In this document: in pieces, positions 12,623 through 23,633 of the stretch
Layout: each line of letters starts with the position of its first letter
How positions within the stretch are numbered: position 1 is the first letter of the stretch
Assembly (NCBI RefSeq): GCF_963576615.1
Contig: NC_088714.1
Span: forward strand, 34,132,643 to 34,196,642
Length of the DNA stretch: 64,000 nucleotides
Source: Watersipora subatra
Taxonomy: Eukaryota; Bryozoa; Gymnolaemata; Cheilostomatida; Watersiporidae
Direction: 5' to 3'
Notes under the pieces: generated by a model
What the model saw: the letters and a program-made list of their open reading frames with translations, nothing else
Told to the model about the DNA's origin: nothing
Database searches by the model: none
Translations under genes and position numbers: made by a program

Positions 12623-13110
12623 CTGCGTGCAAATAAACAAAAATTAACAGCAAAATTTATTACCTCATCAGCGTATGCCGAGTTTATCAACAAATTGAAA
12701 AAGGTGTGTAAAAGATTGCACCGGGAACAAGTAGGCTACAGAGTTGGATAGGCAGTAAATGAGTAAGATGCATTTGGTGAAAAACAAAGCATACAGCAAA
12801 TGTTTCATTGTTCGAATCCTTGAGAAGGAACATGATAGATTTGTAGATTGTTAGTAAAAGCTATAATTTAATTCGGTAAAAGAGGTGGTTTTAAGAGCGC
12901 ATTGGCTAATAAAGTTGTGTAAAGACTTGAAAAGACATGCAGAGAATGTCACTCCACTTAGTTGACTCTCAAAGATACAAATTTTTGCCATAGTTGAGTC
13001 CTCATTTAACAAAAAGCTACCGTATAACAGGTATCCTTTGAATAGCTAGACATATCAAATGAACATAACTTTATAGATGCTCAAATACCAGAACAAACCT
13101 AAAAACTTAC
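12623..13110. other. intron w30/w31, nothing recognised
   Basis: No array or element seen. Confidence 0.5.
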
Positions 13111-13303
13111 ATCCAATTGTTGGCCTACTTGCTCCGTCTGCTGTGATTTGACCAAACTTTCAATATCTTTCTGTACACTGGTAAGGGTGGTTGTGAGGTC
13201 ATCTTGTACTCCTTCAAACTCACTAGCCAGTGTAAAAAACTCGGTGAATCTAGCAAGAGAAGCTTCACTGTCCGCCAATGCTCTGTCGGTGTTAGTCTCC
13301 AGT
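13111..13303 (-). CDS. spectrin-repeat gene exon w30
   Basis: LETNTDRALADSEASLAR to VGQQLD. Acceptor tttattgttcag, donor gtaagt; phase 2 in, phase 0 out. It follows a 4-kb intron packed with tandem arrays. Confidence 0.86.
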
Positions 13304-13634
13304 CTGAACAATAAATGAATGAAAATCTTTATTGATCCCAGGACTGAATCGTCACATTATTAATCACTACAGTGGTAGTAGCGGTATCTAGGAGTGTGAG
13401 GAATCATATGATTCAACTGATTACTAGTTTAGTATCCAAGAACAGTGTTCTAGTTGCATGTTTGTAAATATGTCTATTGAGGTATGACAAGTATTAATAG
13501 ACTACATCTTATAAACTTTAGACAAACAACTTCCACTAGTAAGTTATATGAGGGTCTATATGTTCATCTGTGTCTATACCTATATCTACAATGGTACCTA
13601 TATGTCATTGTGGGTATATGTTTGTCTGCGTAAA

Positions 13635-14280
13635 CTCATTGAGCCGTACCAACTCATAGAGTTGTATCAATTCATAGAGCTGCACCAACTCATAGAGCCA
13701 TACCAACTCATAGAGCAGTACCAACTCATAGAGCAGCACCAACTCCCAGAGCTGTACCCACTCATAGAGCTGTACCAACTCATAGAGCTGTACCAACTCA
13801 TAGAGTTGTACCAATCCATAGAGCTGTACCAACTTATAGAGTTGTACCAACTCATAGAGTTGTACCAACTCACAGAGTTGTACCAACTCATAGAGTTGTA
13901 CGAATTCATAGAGCTGCACCAACTCATAGAGCTGTACCAACTCATAGAGCTGTACCAACTCATAGAGTTGTACCAACTCATAGAGTTGTACCAACTCATA
14001 GAGTTGTACCAACTCACAGAGTTGTACCAACTCATAGAGTTGTACCAATTCATAGAGCTGCACCAACTCATAGAGCTGTACCAACTCATAGAGCAGCACC
14101 AACTCTCCGAGCTGTACAAACTCATAGAGCTGTACCTACTCATAGAGCTGTACCAACTCATAGAGTTGTACGATTTCATAGAGCTGTACCAACTCATAGA
14201 GTTGTACCAATTCATAGAGCTGTACCAACTCATAGAGCTGTACCACTTCATAAAACTGTACCAGCTCAGAGAGTTCTCTG
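13635..14280. repeat. 18-bp minisatellite, about 35 copies
   Basis: The unit is GAGCTGTACCAACTCATA with scattered point variants. Because 18 is divisible by three, long open frames of hexapeptide repeats appear on both strands (LIELYQ, LVQLYE, SMSWYS types). They are repeat artefacts inside the w29/w30 intron. Confidence 0.95.
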
Positions 14281-14404
14281 AAAGCTCTCACCCATGTTAA
14301 CAAATTCCACATAGTCATTATGTGTTTGTTAGTCTTGCAAGACACGTGTTTTCTTCACTGTGTTTCTTATGTAGTCAACATATCTATATAAATGAATCTC
14401 ACTT

Positions 14405-15022
14405 TGTCATTGTGTTTGTGTGTGTCTGCTAGTGTGTGTTTGTGTGTCTGCTAGTGTGTGTTTGTGTGTCTGCTAGTGTGTGTTTGTGTGTGTCTGCTAG
14501 TGTGTGTTTGTGTGTCTGCTAGTGTGTGTTTGTGTGTCTGCTAGTGTGTGTTTGTGTGTCTGCTAGTGTGTGTCTGCTAGTGTGTGTCTGCTAGTGTGTG
14601 TTTGTGTGTCTGCTAGTGTGTGTTTGTGTGTCTGCTAGTGTGTGTTTGTGTGTCTGCTAGTGTGTGTTTGTGTGTCTGCTAGTGTGTGTTTGTGTGTGTC
14701 TGCTAGTGTGTGTTTGTGTGTCTGCTAGTGTGTGTTTGTGTGTCTGCTAGTGTGTGTTTGTGTGTCTGCTAGTGTGTGTTTGTGTGTGTCTGCTAGTGTG
14801 TGTCTGCTAGTGTGTGTCTGCTAGTGTGTGTTTGTGTGTCTGCTAGTGTGTGTTTGTGTGTCTGCTAGTGTGTGTTTGTGTGTGTCTGCTAGTGTGTGTT
14901 TGTGTGTGTGTCTGCTAGTGTGTGTTTGTGTGTCTGCTAGTGTGTGTTTGTGTGTCTGCTAGTGTGTGTTTGTGTGTCTGCTAGTGTGTGTTTGTGTGTC
15001 TGCTAGTGTGTGTTTGTTTGTA
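14405..15022. repeat. 20-bp TG-rich minisatellite, about 30 copies
   Basis: The unit is GTGTGTTTGTGTGTCTGCTA, with variants lacking or extending the TG run. It is a potential Z-DNA-forming purine/pyrimidine alternation. Confidence 0.95.
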
Positions 15023-15589
15023 TGTTAGTTGCGCAAATGCTAAATGCTGTTTCCACATATGTTGGCCGAATTCATGCAAACTTCACACGCATCGCATGCG
15101 CTCCATTCCTCCAGCGAGGTCGCTGAAAATTTTGGATTTAAAACTCTATCTGGTTCCTGAGAACCAGCCACTTAAACACCCACCTGCAGGTTCTCTGATT
15201 GACAATAGTAGAAACCCCTTGCATCACCTGGCTACTGCTAGTGCTATACACTTACACAAAATAAGAACATTTGCAAAGTAAGATGGATTTCTAAAAGTAA
15301 ATACTGGATTACATAAAAGAATGACAGACACTAACTAAAAGGTGATAGTTGCAGAGTTTAATAAGCATTGCTTGTCTAGCCAATCATAAGCACGAACAGT
15401 GCAGGATGTGCTTCCGTTGACCAATCAGCGATAATCATAAAAATAAATACAACTCTTGACAAAACGAAATTCGTATTGTGTAAAAACTCTTTTGTTCCAT
15501 AGTTGCATTTGTCATTTATCTAAAGCATTTTTGTGCTTGACTGTTTTCATCATTAACATGTAGCATTTTCCTTTTGAAAGCCTTTTATT

Positions 15590-15705
15590 AGTTGCATTGC
15601 AACTATAGCAATGCAATTAGTGGTATTGCAACTATAGCAATGCAATTAGTTGCATCGCAACTATAGCAATGCAATTAGTTGCAATGCAACTATAGCAATG
15701 TAAAA
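15590..15705. repeat. 29-bp self-complementary tandem repeat, 4 copies
   Basis: Units around ATTGCAACTATAGCAAT; each unit is near-palindromic (ATTGC...GCAAT), so the array can fold into serial hairpins. Confidence 0.85.
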
Positions 15706-16440
15706 TTAGCTCTACAATTAGCTCTACAAATACTATCACATACTATCACAAATTATTGATGATCTGTATTAGATAGGGATTCTGTTGACACTTGAATATC
15801 ATTGGGGAGTGTATTTTGACAATTGAGTACCACACATCCATGCATATTACTAAGAATAAAACTTTAAGGTCAATAATAAATAATGAATAATCATCATAAT
15901 TATCTTACTCACAGGATTTAGTATTTGAATAATTGATAGCTATAGCCTATATATACCCTCTTTGCATAGTTACTTATAATACAGGCACTATGAACAAATT
16001 TGCCAGTAACTCAGTTTGCATAGTTTGTACTCCTGCTACGATTTTTGAATTTAAGTCCGAACCGGTCAAATACAAATGAAATAAACTGATATAGAGGCAA
16101 AGGTTTGGTTTGTAGAGTCTAATGGAATACATAATTAGTATTATATTTTACAATCATCCCTTATCAACTGCCATGTTACTACAAGGATCACGTGTTTAAG
16201 AATCACATAATTAGTTTAATTTCCTAGGTTTCTGTCAGAATCTTTTCATAATGCAAGAAATGACTGTATTTAGGCATCGTAATCTGCCTACAATCAATAC
16301 TATATTCCTTCTGCAGCACATGTGATTCATTTATCTATCAGATGCAGCAAACACTTACAGTCACCTGTCAGTCAAGAAGCTCAAACCAGGCCATGTAGTA
16401 TTTGTAAACTAATATTATGCTTCATAAGCGAGGTAATATA
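15706..16440. other. intron w29/w30, middle part, nothing recognised
   Basis: AT-rich sequence with no feature that I can support. Confidence 0.5.
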
Positions 16441-16454
16441 GGCAATGGACTACT

Positions 16455-16645
16455 TTACAAGCTGTACATATATATACTTTACATGCAGTACATATGTATA
16501 CTTTACAAGTAGTACATATGTATACTTTACATGCAGTACATATATATACTTTACATGCAGTACATATATATACTTTACAAGCAGTACATATGTATACTTT
16601 ACAAGCAGTACATATATATACTTTACAAGCAATGCATATGTATAC
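16455..16645. repeat. 24-bp minisatellite, about 8 copies
   Basis: Units of ACTTTACAAGCAGTACATAT type with GTAT/ATAT variants; open frames on both strands are artefacts. Confidence 0.92.
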
Positions 16646-17301
16646 ACTGTTACACTGTTACGCCTGTAACACTTCTATGATATCCTTACGAGCAAACAAA
16701 TGTAAACCTCCTTGCTAGTGTATTCGTTTGTTTTGAAAATAAGAACACATTATTTATTTTTATGGTAGTATTAATCTGTTTCTTTTATTTTAGATTTTTA
16801 ATTATAATGATGTTTCACATTCAAATACAATGTACTGTATTATACATATAATAGTCACAGGAATGGGTTAGGGTGGGTCACAGTCATAGGGTGGGTTAGG
16901 AGCTTCATACAGGTTTGGAACAGCTTAAATCTATTTTTCATATTTGAAATGGCATATAATTGTTTAGATGACGAGTTTTTTGGAAATCCGAGCTCAGGTC
17001 TGTAACTTATTAAACTCGTATCTCAAGGTACTGCCGTATGTTTCTCAAGGCTAGTGCTGAACTTTTGGACTGTCAAATGGTGACACATACTAATATTTAA
17101 TTTTTTATGTTAGAAAGTAATTTTAAAACAAACCTTGCAAAAAGTTGTTTATTGGCCTATATAATTGTTTTGCCAAGGACATTTAAAACAGCCAGTCTTC
17201 ATTCTTATAAGATGGCTCCTCATAGACTAGTCGTAGCGAATAACCTTGGAGTCAAATGAACAAGTTAACTTAATAAAGAGACCTGTTAATACATCTCTCA
17301 C
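16646..17301. other. intron w29/w30, right part
   Basis: Only a short duplicated GGGTTAGG/GGGTGGGTTAGG block near 16865-16900; nothing else. Confidence 0.5.
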
Positions 17302-17435
17302 CTAAAGAGACTATCCTGGAGGGAAGAAACACGGCTAGCCAATGCAGATGACTCAACCAGATCCATAAGCTGAGAGAAACTTGAAGAAACTGATTCTACC
17401 AAGTCATTGGCAGTTGTGACTTCTGCACCAACACT
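17302..17435 (-). CDS. spectrin-repeat gene exon w29
   Basis: SVGAEVTTANDLVESVSSS to LQDSLF, then an Arg codon split ag/a. Acceptor gttatttag, donor gtgaga; ends in phase 2. w29 plus w30 is 327 bp. Confidence 0.85.
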
Positions 17436-17559
17436 CTAAATAACAACAAGTTGTGGCATGGTAAGGCAGCGGATAATGAATGTGCAAGTCATACCGTTGC
17501 TATACATGTTGTAGTCCTGCATATTGTAGCCATAAATACTCAGACTATACATATAGTTG

Positions 17560-18085
17560 CCATGTCATAAACTAAACTCTATGCTATATAGCATCACCAA
17601 GGAAACAAAACTCTAGGCTATATAGCATCACTAAGAAAACAAAACTCTAGGCTATATAGCATCACTAAGGAAGCAAAACTCTAGGTTATTTAGCATCACT
17701 AAGTAGGCAAAACTCTAGGCTATATAGCATCACTAAGGAGGCAAAACTCTAGGCTATATAGCATCACTAAGGAGGCAAAACTTTAAGCTATATAGCGTTA
17801 CTAAGGAAACAAAACTCTAGGCTATATAGCATCACTAAGGAAACAAAACTCTAGGCTATATAGCATCACTAAGGAAACAAAACTCTAGGCTATATAGCAT
17901 CACTAAGGAAACAAAACTCTAGGCTATATAGCATCACTAAGGAGGCTAAACTCTAGGCTTCATAGCATCACTAAGTAGGCAAAACTCTAGGTTATATAGC
18001 ATCACTAAGGAGGCAAAACTCTAGGCTATATAGCATCACTAAGGAGGCAAAACTCTAAGCTATATAGCGTTACTAAGGAGACTGA
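17560..18085. repeat. 34-bp minisatellite, about 15 copies
   Basis: Units of CTAAGGAAACAAAACTCTAG plus GCTATATAGCATCA. AAAC/AGGC variants alternate in blocks, suggesting a multi-unit duplication within the array. Confidence 0.95.
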
Positions 18086-18156
18086 ACTCAATAGTAAAAC
18101 ATGCCGATGTTTTTGTTTTCGCTCTTTGCTGTTGCATGCCAATTTATCAAACGAAC

Positions 18157-18480
18157 CTTAATCTGATCACAATGCGATTGCCATTGCTCTGTGCTGTCAG
18201 GCCGAATCTTTCCAAGCGCTGTCATTCGCTTTTCCAAAGCGTTGATGGCATCTCTCGCAGTGGTGTAGTCAGTCGCAAACATTTCAGATTTGTCTACTAT
18301 ATTCACGAGAACTTCCTGCAGCTCATAGAATTCTCGCAAGCACTTATCAAGGTCATCCTTGAATGACTTGAGGTCAGCTGTTAGCTTCCTGCAGCCGTTC
18401 GCAGAAGTGCCTTGTTCTACTTGCCTGAAGGAGTCTTCAATTGCTGTCCACAACTCATCGCATGTTGTTATATCCACACT
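18157..18480 (-). CDS. spectrin-repeat gene exon w28
   Basis: 108 codons, one repeat: SVDITTCDELWTAIEDSF to QSHCDQIK. Acceptor cctattgtag, donor gttcgt (weak). A 34-bp minisatellite ends about 70 bp beyond the donor. Confidence 0.88.
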
Positions 18481-18699
18481 CTACAATAGGAATAGCATTC
18501 CTTGTTTAAATAGTCAGAGGGTCACATATAAGGTCATTTTCTTTCTAAAATCAATCATTAAGACACGCAAGAGAAAATCTGCTTACTAGTAGGAGTTATC
18601 TGTTTAATGAAGAATAGCTCCAACTCAAACACGAAGAACATGAGTCAACTTTTAGAGCTGAGACGGAAGTTCATAAAATTAATTAAAATCGACATCAGA

Positions 18700-18995
18700 G
18701 TCAATATCAAGTGATGAGTGTGAACACCAATGCCAGCCTCAAGGTAAATTAATGCATGTGTCAAGGTGACTTTATGTAGCAAAGACAATTTATGAATCAA
18801 GGTTAATGTGCAAATCAATGCCTAAGCCAAGATCAATGTGTCAATAACTGTCTGTGCCAAGGTCAATGATATGTCAAGGTGAATTGTGTTAGATTCATGT
18901 TATCAATTAAGATCATCAGATGAACCAAGTCAATGTGTGTGTCAAGGTCAATGTATGTATTAGAGTCAATCTATGAATGAAAAATCAAAGCAAGT
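18700..18995. repeat. very degenerate GTCAAGGTCAATG-type repeat
   Basis: Repeated words GTCAAGGTGA, GCCAAGGTCAATG and AAGATCAATGTG at irregular 25-40-bp spacing; an old, decayed array. Confidence 0.55.
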
Positions 18996-19268
18996 GTCAA
19001 AGTGAAATACGTGAATAAGAAGATGTCTGTGAGTTACTGCAAAAAGGTCAAAATGAAAATAAATTGGCCAATCAAAGTGTCCTGTGTCTCAGATGCTTAT
19101 TAGATCACAACACAAGAATGTAAGCAAACAAGGTAAGGTTTCAACAGCAAGTAAGCTGGTTGATCCACAAGCAAATCAGTTGTCTATTATACATGTGACA
19201 AAGCACATACCAGATTATCAGGTGAATTTGAAGGTGTGTAAGTTAGATGTGCATATGAAGCTACAGAC

Positions 19269-19565
19269 CTGTATGTCAGTAAGGTGTTGAGTGGCATTCT
19301 CCACGGTGAGAACGTTCTTCAGCCGGCTGACCTTGTCTGACAAGGGCACAATTATGTCATCCTCAAGACGCCTCATTTGAGCAGACAACTTGAGGTGAGA
19401 GTTTAGCCTGCCTGACTGAAGATCATAGCATGTGCTCCTAGCCTCACACAGTTTCTCTATGCGATTGGACAGGTCTCTGTAGCTCTCCTGTTCAGCTACC
19501 GGCACATGCTCAGAGTCTATCGCACCAAAGTGTGAGACAAGGTTGAGGAGAGGCTTCTCCAGTTG
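19269..19565 (-). CDS. spectrin-repeat gene exon w27
   Basis: 99 codons, QLEKPLLNLVSHFGAID to QHLTDIQ. Acceptor ctggttttag; donor gtctgt departs from the consensus, but the frame and phase (0 to 0) support it. Confidence 0.86.
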
Positions 19566-20090
19566 CTAAAACCAGATAAAAAAATTTGCTGCCAATTTAT
19601 GAGCATATTCTTTAATGTCTGTGACTCTAAAAGTGGTACATTACCACTTACTCTTTCAACATCTACCTCAATAAATCTATCCAATGGCTAACAGATTGGC
19701 TCTAAAAATTTGCCATAAATAAGCCATGCAATTTTTGCAATCACTAAAAGTCCTATTAAAATTTTTAAAATCCCTAAAATCTAACTCTTATATGAGTTCA
19801 CAGCAAAACAGTCAAAAGAAGCTCTCAAACTAAATAAAAAAATAGTATAAAATATTGCAAATGGTCTTCCAACACTACAAAGCTTTTAAACAAAATTCAA
19901 TGACTCCAGTAGAAACACAATGGCCAACCTGTTCAGTTCAACACATTACACCACTATCATCAGCCAATGAGGTTCAGTTCAACAAATTACACCAATATCA
20001 TCAGCCAATGAGAGCTCTTTCAAAAGAATAATGAAAAAATCTGCAGCTGTCAGACAAGACAACATGTAGAGATAAGATAGATGAGGCTAC
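19566..20090. other. intron w26/w27, nothing recognised
   Basis: Only a local duplication (GTTCAACA...TATCATCAGCCAATGAG) near 19935-20010. Confidence 0.55.
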
Positions 20091-20310
20091 CTGGAGTCTG
20101 CTGCAGACTGTCTGCTTATCCTCGAGAGTGTCAAGGAGAGAAGCGACTTCTGCGACGATTTTTTCATACTCAGGCAGCTGCTGCCGAATGCCCTCCAGTG
20201 ACTGTAGCTGTTCTTTAGCCTGAGTATTGTATGTCTGGTACTGCCGCTCAAGTTTGGTCAGTGATGTGTGCAGTTTGTTTATTGATGTTCTCATTGAGTC
20301 AATTGTTGAC
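20091..20310 (-). CDS. spectrin-repeat gene exon w26
   Basis: STIDSMRTSINKLHTSLTK to QTVCSRLQ. Acceptor atgctgtag, donor gtagcc; phase 2 in, phase 0 out. Confidence 0.88.
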
Positions 20311-21009
20311 CTACAGCATACAGGGTGTACTATTATAGAGTACAGCTAACCTAAGTACAGCTAACCTACAGCAAACAGCAGGCACTATTAACCTACATCA
20401 TACAGTTCGGTACTACTGTTGAGCTCTAGCACACGATATGTATTACTAGGGGACGCATCATTAAAGAACATAACTAAAAACTATAAATTGAAACCATTCA
20501 ATTAAACCACATTTCAAATGACTTAGCCTGCATCAACACATAAAACCATTCCAAAAAAAACATAACTTGAAACAGTATCGAACGGTAAAATATTGGCTAA
20601 TAACTTTCTGTAGCCTATTAATAATACAATATTTTATTTAGTTTTAATATTTATTAAAAAGCTTACAGGCACATAATTAAGGTCACATAACCATATCCAG
20701 GGGCAAATAGTGACTTCTTAAACAATATATGTTGCTAGTTGGTCATTAGGATTGGGGCTAAACAAAGTGTAACCAATGCCAATATAAAAGAGGCAAATTT
20801 TAGGCGGGTGACCGATAAATAGCATGTACAGGTAACAAGGCAACAGTGATGGTATGAATAGAGCCAGTGTTTGTTATCCTAATCAGTTGTAATATTATCC
20901 CTTAGACCGCTGAATTTCAAAATAGGTTAGATGCGAACATATGCATTACAACGTAAATAAGTCGACCGCTACAACAAATATAGTTGTAAAAGGTGAAAAG
21001 CTTGTATAC
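20311..21009. other. intron w25/w26, nothing recognised
   Basis: A few CAGCTAACCTA duplications at 20340-20400; otherwise no feature. Confidence 0.5.
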
Positions 21010-21116
21010 CTGGTAGAACTTCTACCATTAGGAGAGAGGGTCTTAGATACATCTGTGCCCATGTTGGCCAGGATGTGTACTTCGCTTTCTATCTCCCCAA
21101 GCTTCACCTTCAGAGC
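21010..21116 (-). CDS. spectrin-repeat gene exon w25
   Basis: ALKVKLGEIESEVHILANM to NGRSST, then an Arg codon split ag/g. Acceptor catcttgcag, donor gtatac; ends in phase 2. w25 plus w26 is 327 bp. Confidence 0.83.
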
Positions 21117-21214
21117 CTGCAAGATGACAGTATGTCAATGAAAGTCAGCAGACATGTACCTACGCATACATGACCTTCATAGTGACAGCAACAGTTTGTC
21201 TATTCACTGATGTA

Positions 21215-21705
21215 ACAACTATTAACCTACCCTCTAACTACTATTAACCTACCCTCTCACTACTATTAACCTACCCTCTCACTACTATTAACCTACCCTC
21301 TCACAACTATTAACCTACCCTCTAACTACTATTAACCTACTCTCTCACAACTATTAACCTACCCTCTCACTACTATTAACCTACCCTCTCACTACTACTA
21401 ACCTACCCTCTCACAACTATTAGCCTACCCTCTCACTACTATTAACCTACCCTCTCACTACTATTAACCTACCCTCTCACTACTATTAACCTACCCTCTC
21501 ACTACTACTAACCTACCCTCTCACAACTATTAGCCTACCCTCTCACTACTATTAACCTACCCTCTCACTACTATTAACCTACCCTCTCACTACTATTAAC
21601 CTACCCTTTCACAACTATTAACCTACCCTCTCGCTACTATTAACCTACCCTCTCACTACTATTAACCTACCCTCTCACTACTACTTACCTACCCTTTCAC
21701 TACTA
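21215..21705. repeat. 22-bp minisatellite, about 22 copies
   Basis: Units of CTATTAACCTACCCTCTCAC type with ACTA/ACAA variants; a run of variant units recurs, suggesting block duplication. Confidence 0.95.
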
Positions 21706-21710
21706 TTTTT

Positions 21711-22167
21711 TGCTTATATTCCTGTGCTATAACGTACTAACCTTAAGACTATCATTGTCCTCCCCTCTTCCTCTCATATATACCTACCTTCTTGTTCCCA
21801 GAGTTATATCCACTAGCAAGAGATACCATAGTTGTTTGTGGTATATTTACCTATCACTACCGGAATTGCAACAGAACTATTAATCGATTTCACTAAATTG
21901 TTTCAAATATAAAGCCTGAATCAGGGGGAGCAATTAAGGTTGGATGCTTTTTTTGCCAACCACCAGTGTTTTTGTAAGTCTTTTTTGTTTTCACTTTTAC
22001 AGAGAACAGGTGCTCTAGACCACTAGCCATGCTTCCTTATAAATTTGTTTTTGTAAACTTTCTTAATACATCTCATTTCATATAGAAGAATTTGATCTCA
22101 ATTTGTACAGATCATCAGATCTTACTAAGACATCATCGTCATCATCAGATCATGTTAAAACAATTAC
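21711..22167. other. intron w24/w25, proximal part
   Basis: Contains a GTGCTCTAGACCACTAGCCATG block (about 22010-22031) that resembles the GCATTCTAGACCACTAGGCAAC block at 63590, perhaps shared remnants of a tRNA-like repeat. Confidence 0.4.
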
Positions 22168-22488
22168 CTTGACTTTAGCCTCAAGCTGTAACTGACTCTG
22201 CAGTTCATGGGCATCCCTGCATATCTCAACATCCATTCTCTCAGCGTCTCCGAGCTGCTGCAGGCAAGCTGCCACTTGCCCGTCAAACTCACAGTGCTGT
22301 TGAGCACTCTCAGTCCACATCTGAACAGAGTCTTCAAGGTTTGAGGAGAGGTTTGTATGCTTCTTTTCCAGCGAACGATAGAGCTTACCCAGTTCGGCTA
22401 GCTGGTAGCGAGCGCTGAGCTGTTTTGTGTCCTCCTCCAGTTGAGGGAGGCTGTTCTTCACCGTAAGCTCATTCACAGTCAGCAGAGA
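22168..22488 (-). CDS. spectrin-repeat gene exon w24
   Basis: 107 codons, one repeat: SLLTVNELTVKNSLPQL to QLEAKVK, with VQMWTESAQQHCEFD. Acceptor ttcttttacag, donor gtaatt; phase 0 at both ends. The frame resumes cleanly after a 10.5-kb intron. Confidence 0.9.
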
Positions 22489-22720
22489 CTGTAAAAGAAT
22501 TTCAACCTTGCAGCTATTTGCAACTCGCTGAATGCTTGACTGAGTAAAGGTCATTTTTATTATTTCATGTAAGTTCTACAGTAAAATAACAAATATTTTT
22601 AAATTGTTGAACCAAGCTGTGTATCCATACTGCTCATCCATTAATGGAAAGTTTTTTGCCAACGTTTGATCTATTTAGCAACAACCTCATGCACATTACA
22701 ACATCACGTACATTACACTT

Positions 22721-22726
22721 CTCGTA
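22721..22726. repeat. target-site duplication, left copy
   Basis: CTCGTA directly abutting the left TIR; identical to 30884-30889. Confidence 0.8.
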
Positions 22727-23423
22727 AGTAGTATGTAGAGAGCAGATCTACACAAAAAAGTGACGGATCCAGCGGGGGGATAGAAAAAGGGGGTTGCGAA
22801 TTAAATTGGCTAGGGGTGTAGATTGAATTGCGTGGAGTTGAATGAGATGTTGGGGTTTAGGGGGAAATTGTGGTGTAGAGTAGGGGGTTGAATTCGAGGG
22901 GGTATGGATCCGCTCCTGGCGTAATCGGCGGATTATCTGTGGATGAGTCATCCGATTAGTGGGGTATGAGTCATCCGATTAAACGTGGATTATCGCGGGA
23001 TTAGTCGGGGGAATCGTTGCGGATTAGTCGGCCGAATCGTCGCGGATTATCGGTGGATTAGTGAGGGGTGAATATCTGGGACATCGAGGGCTGGTTGGTT
23101 TTCCGGAGTGGATCTCGCGGATTATCGAGGAGAGCGAGAGATTACCGGATGAGTGAGGGGGTTAATATCTGGGACACCGAGGGGTTGATTTTCTGGAGAT
23201 TGTTATATATTTGAAACATTGAATATATATGAGAAAGTGTTTATGTACAAAGTTATTTTTTTGAAGATTTGATGTTTTTGTAATGTTGAAGCTCTTGAAT
23301 GGTTAAGAATTTTAAGGATTTTATTTTTGGTTTTTTTTGTATATATGTAAGATTGAAATTTGTTGGAGAAATTAATATGTTGAATGAAAGATCAGTTTTA
23401 TTACAAAATTATTCACTTTAAAA
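22727..23423 (+). repeat. left terminal inverted repeat of the Polinton-like element
   Basis: 697 bp. The outer 450 bp are GC-richer than the host and hold about ten GGATTA/GATTAGT words, two TGAGTCAT words (22944 and 22967) and an internal duplication (GAATATCTGGGACATCGAGG versus TTAATATCTGGGACACCGAG). The inner 240 bp are AT-rich. Confidence 0.92.
23397..23402 (-). terminator. candidate polyadenylation signal in the left TIR
   Basis: AATAAA on the minus strand, about 235 bp beyond the stop codon of the 305-residue protein gene and just inside the TIR. No closer copy was seen. Confidence 0.3.
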
Positions 23424-23633
23424 GATATATTTATATGTATTATTCATTATTTCCATCATCATTTTGTTTCGATAAAAATAAAATAGTTTATGTTTAACTT
23501 GAAATATATGAAAATGTTCAAGTAGATAGGTCACAATAAAGATAATATAGTATAAATGAAACATTGAATATATATATAAGAAAATGATCATGTACAATCT
23601 TTAAAACGAAGTTTGTATCGAGTTGTTCATCAA

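Noticed and set aside
13548..14300. 250-, 194- and 165-codon open frames of hexapeptide repeats
   Set aside because: They are translations of an 18-bp minisatellite in several frames on both strands, lie inside an intron, and have no start context or flanking unique coding sequence.
16445..16718. Open frames on both strands at the 24-bp array
   Set aside because: Tyr/Thr-rich repeats from a minisatellite with a period divisible by three.
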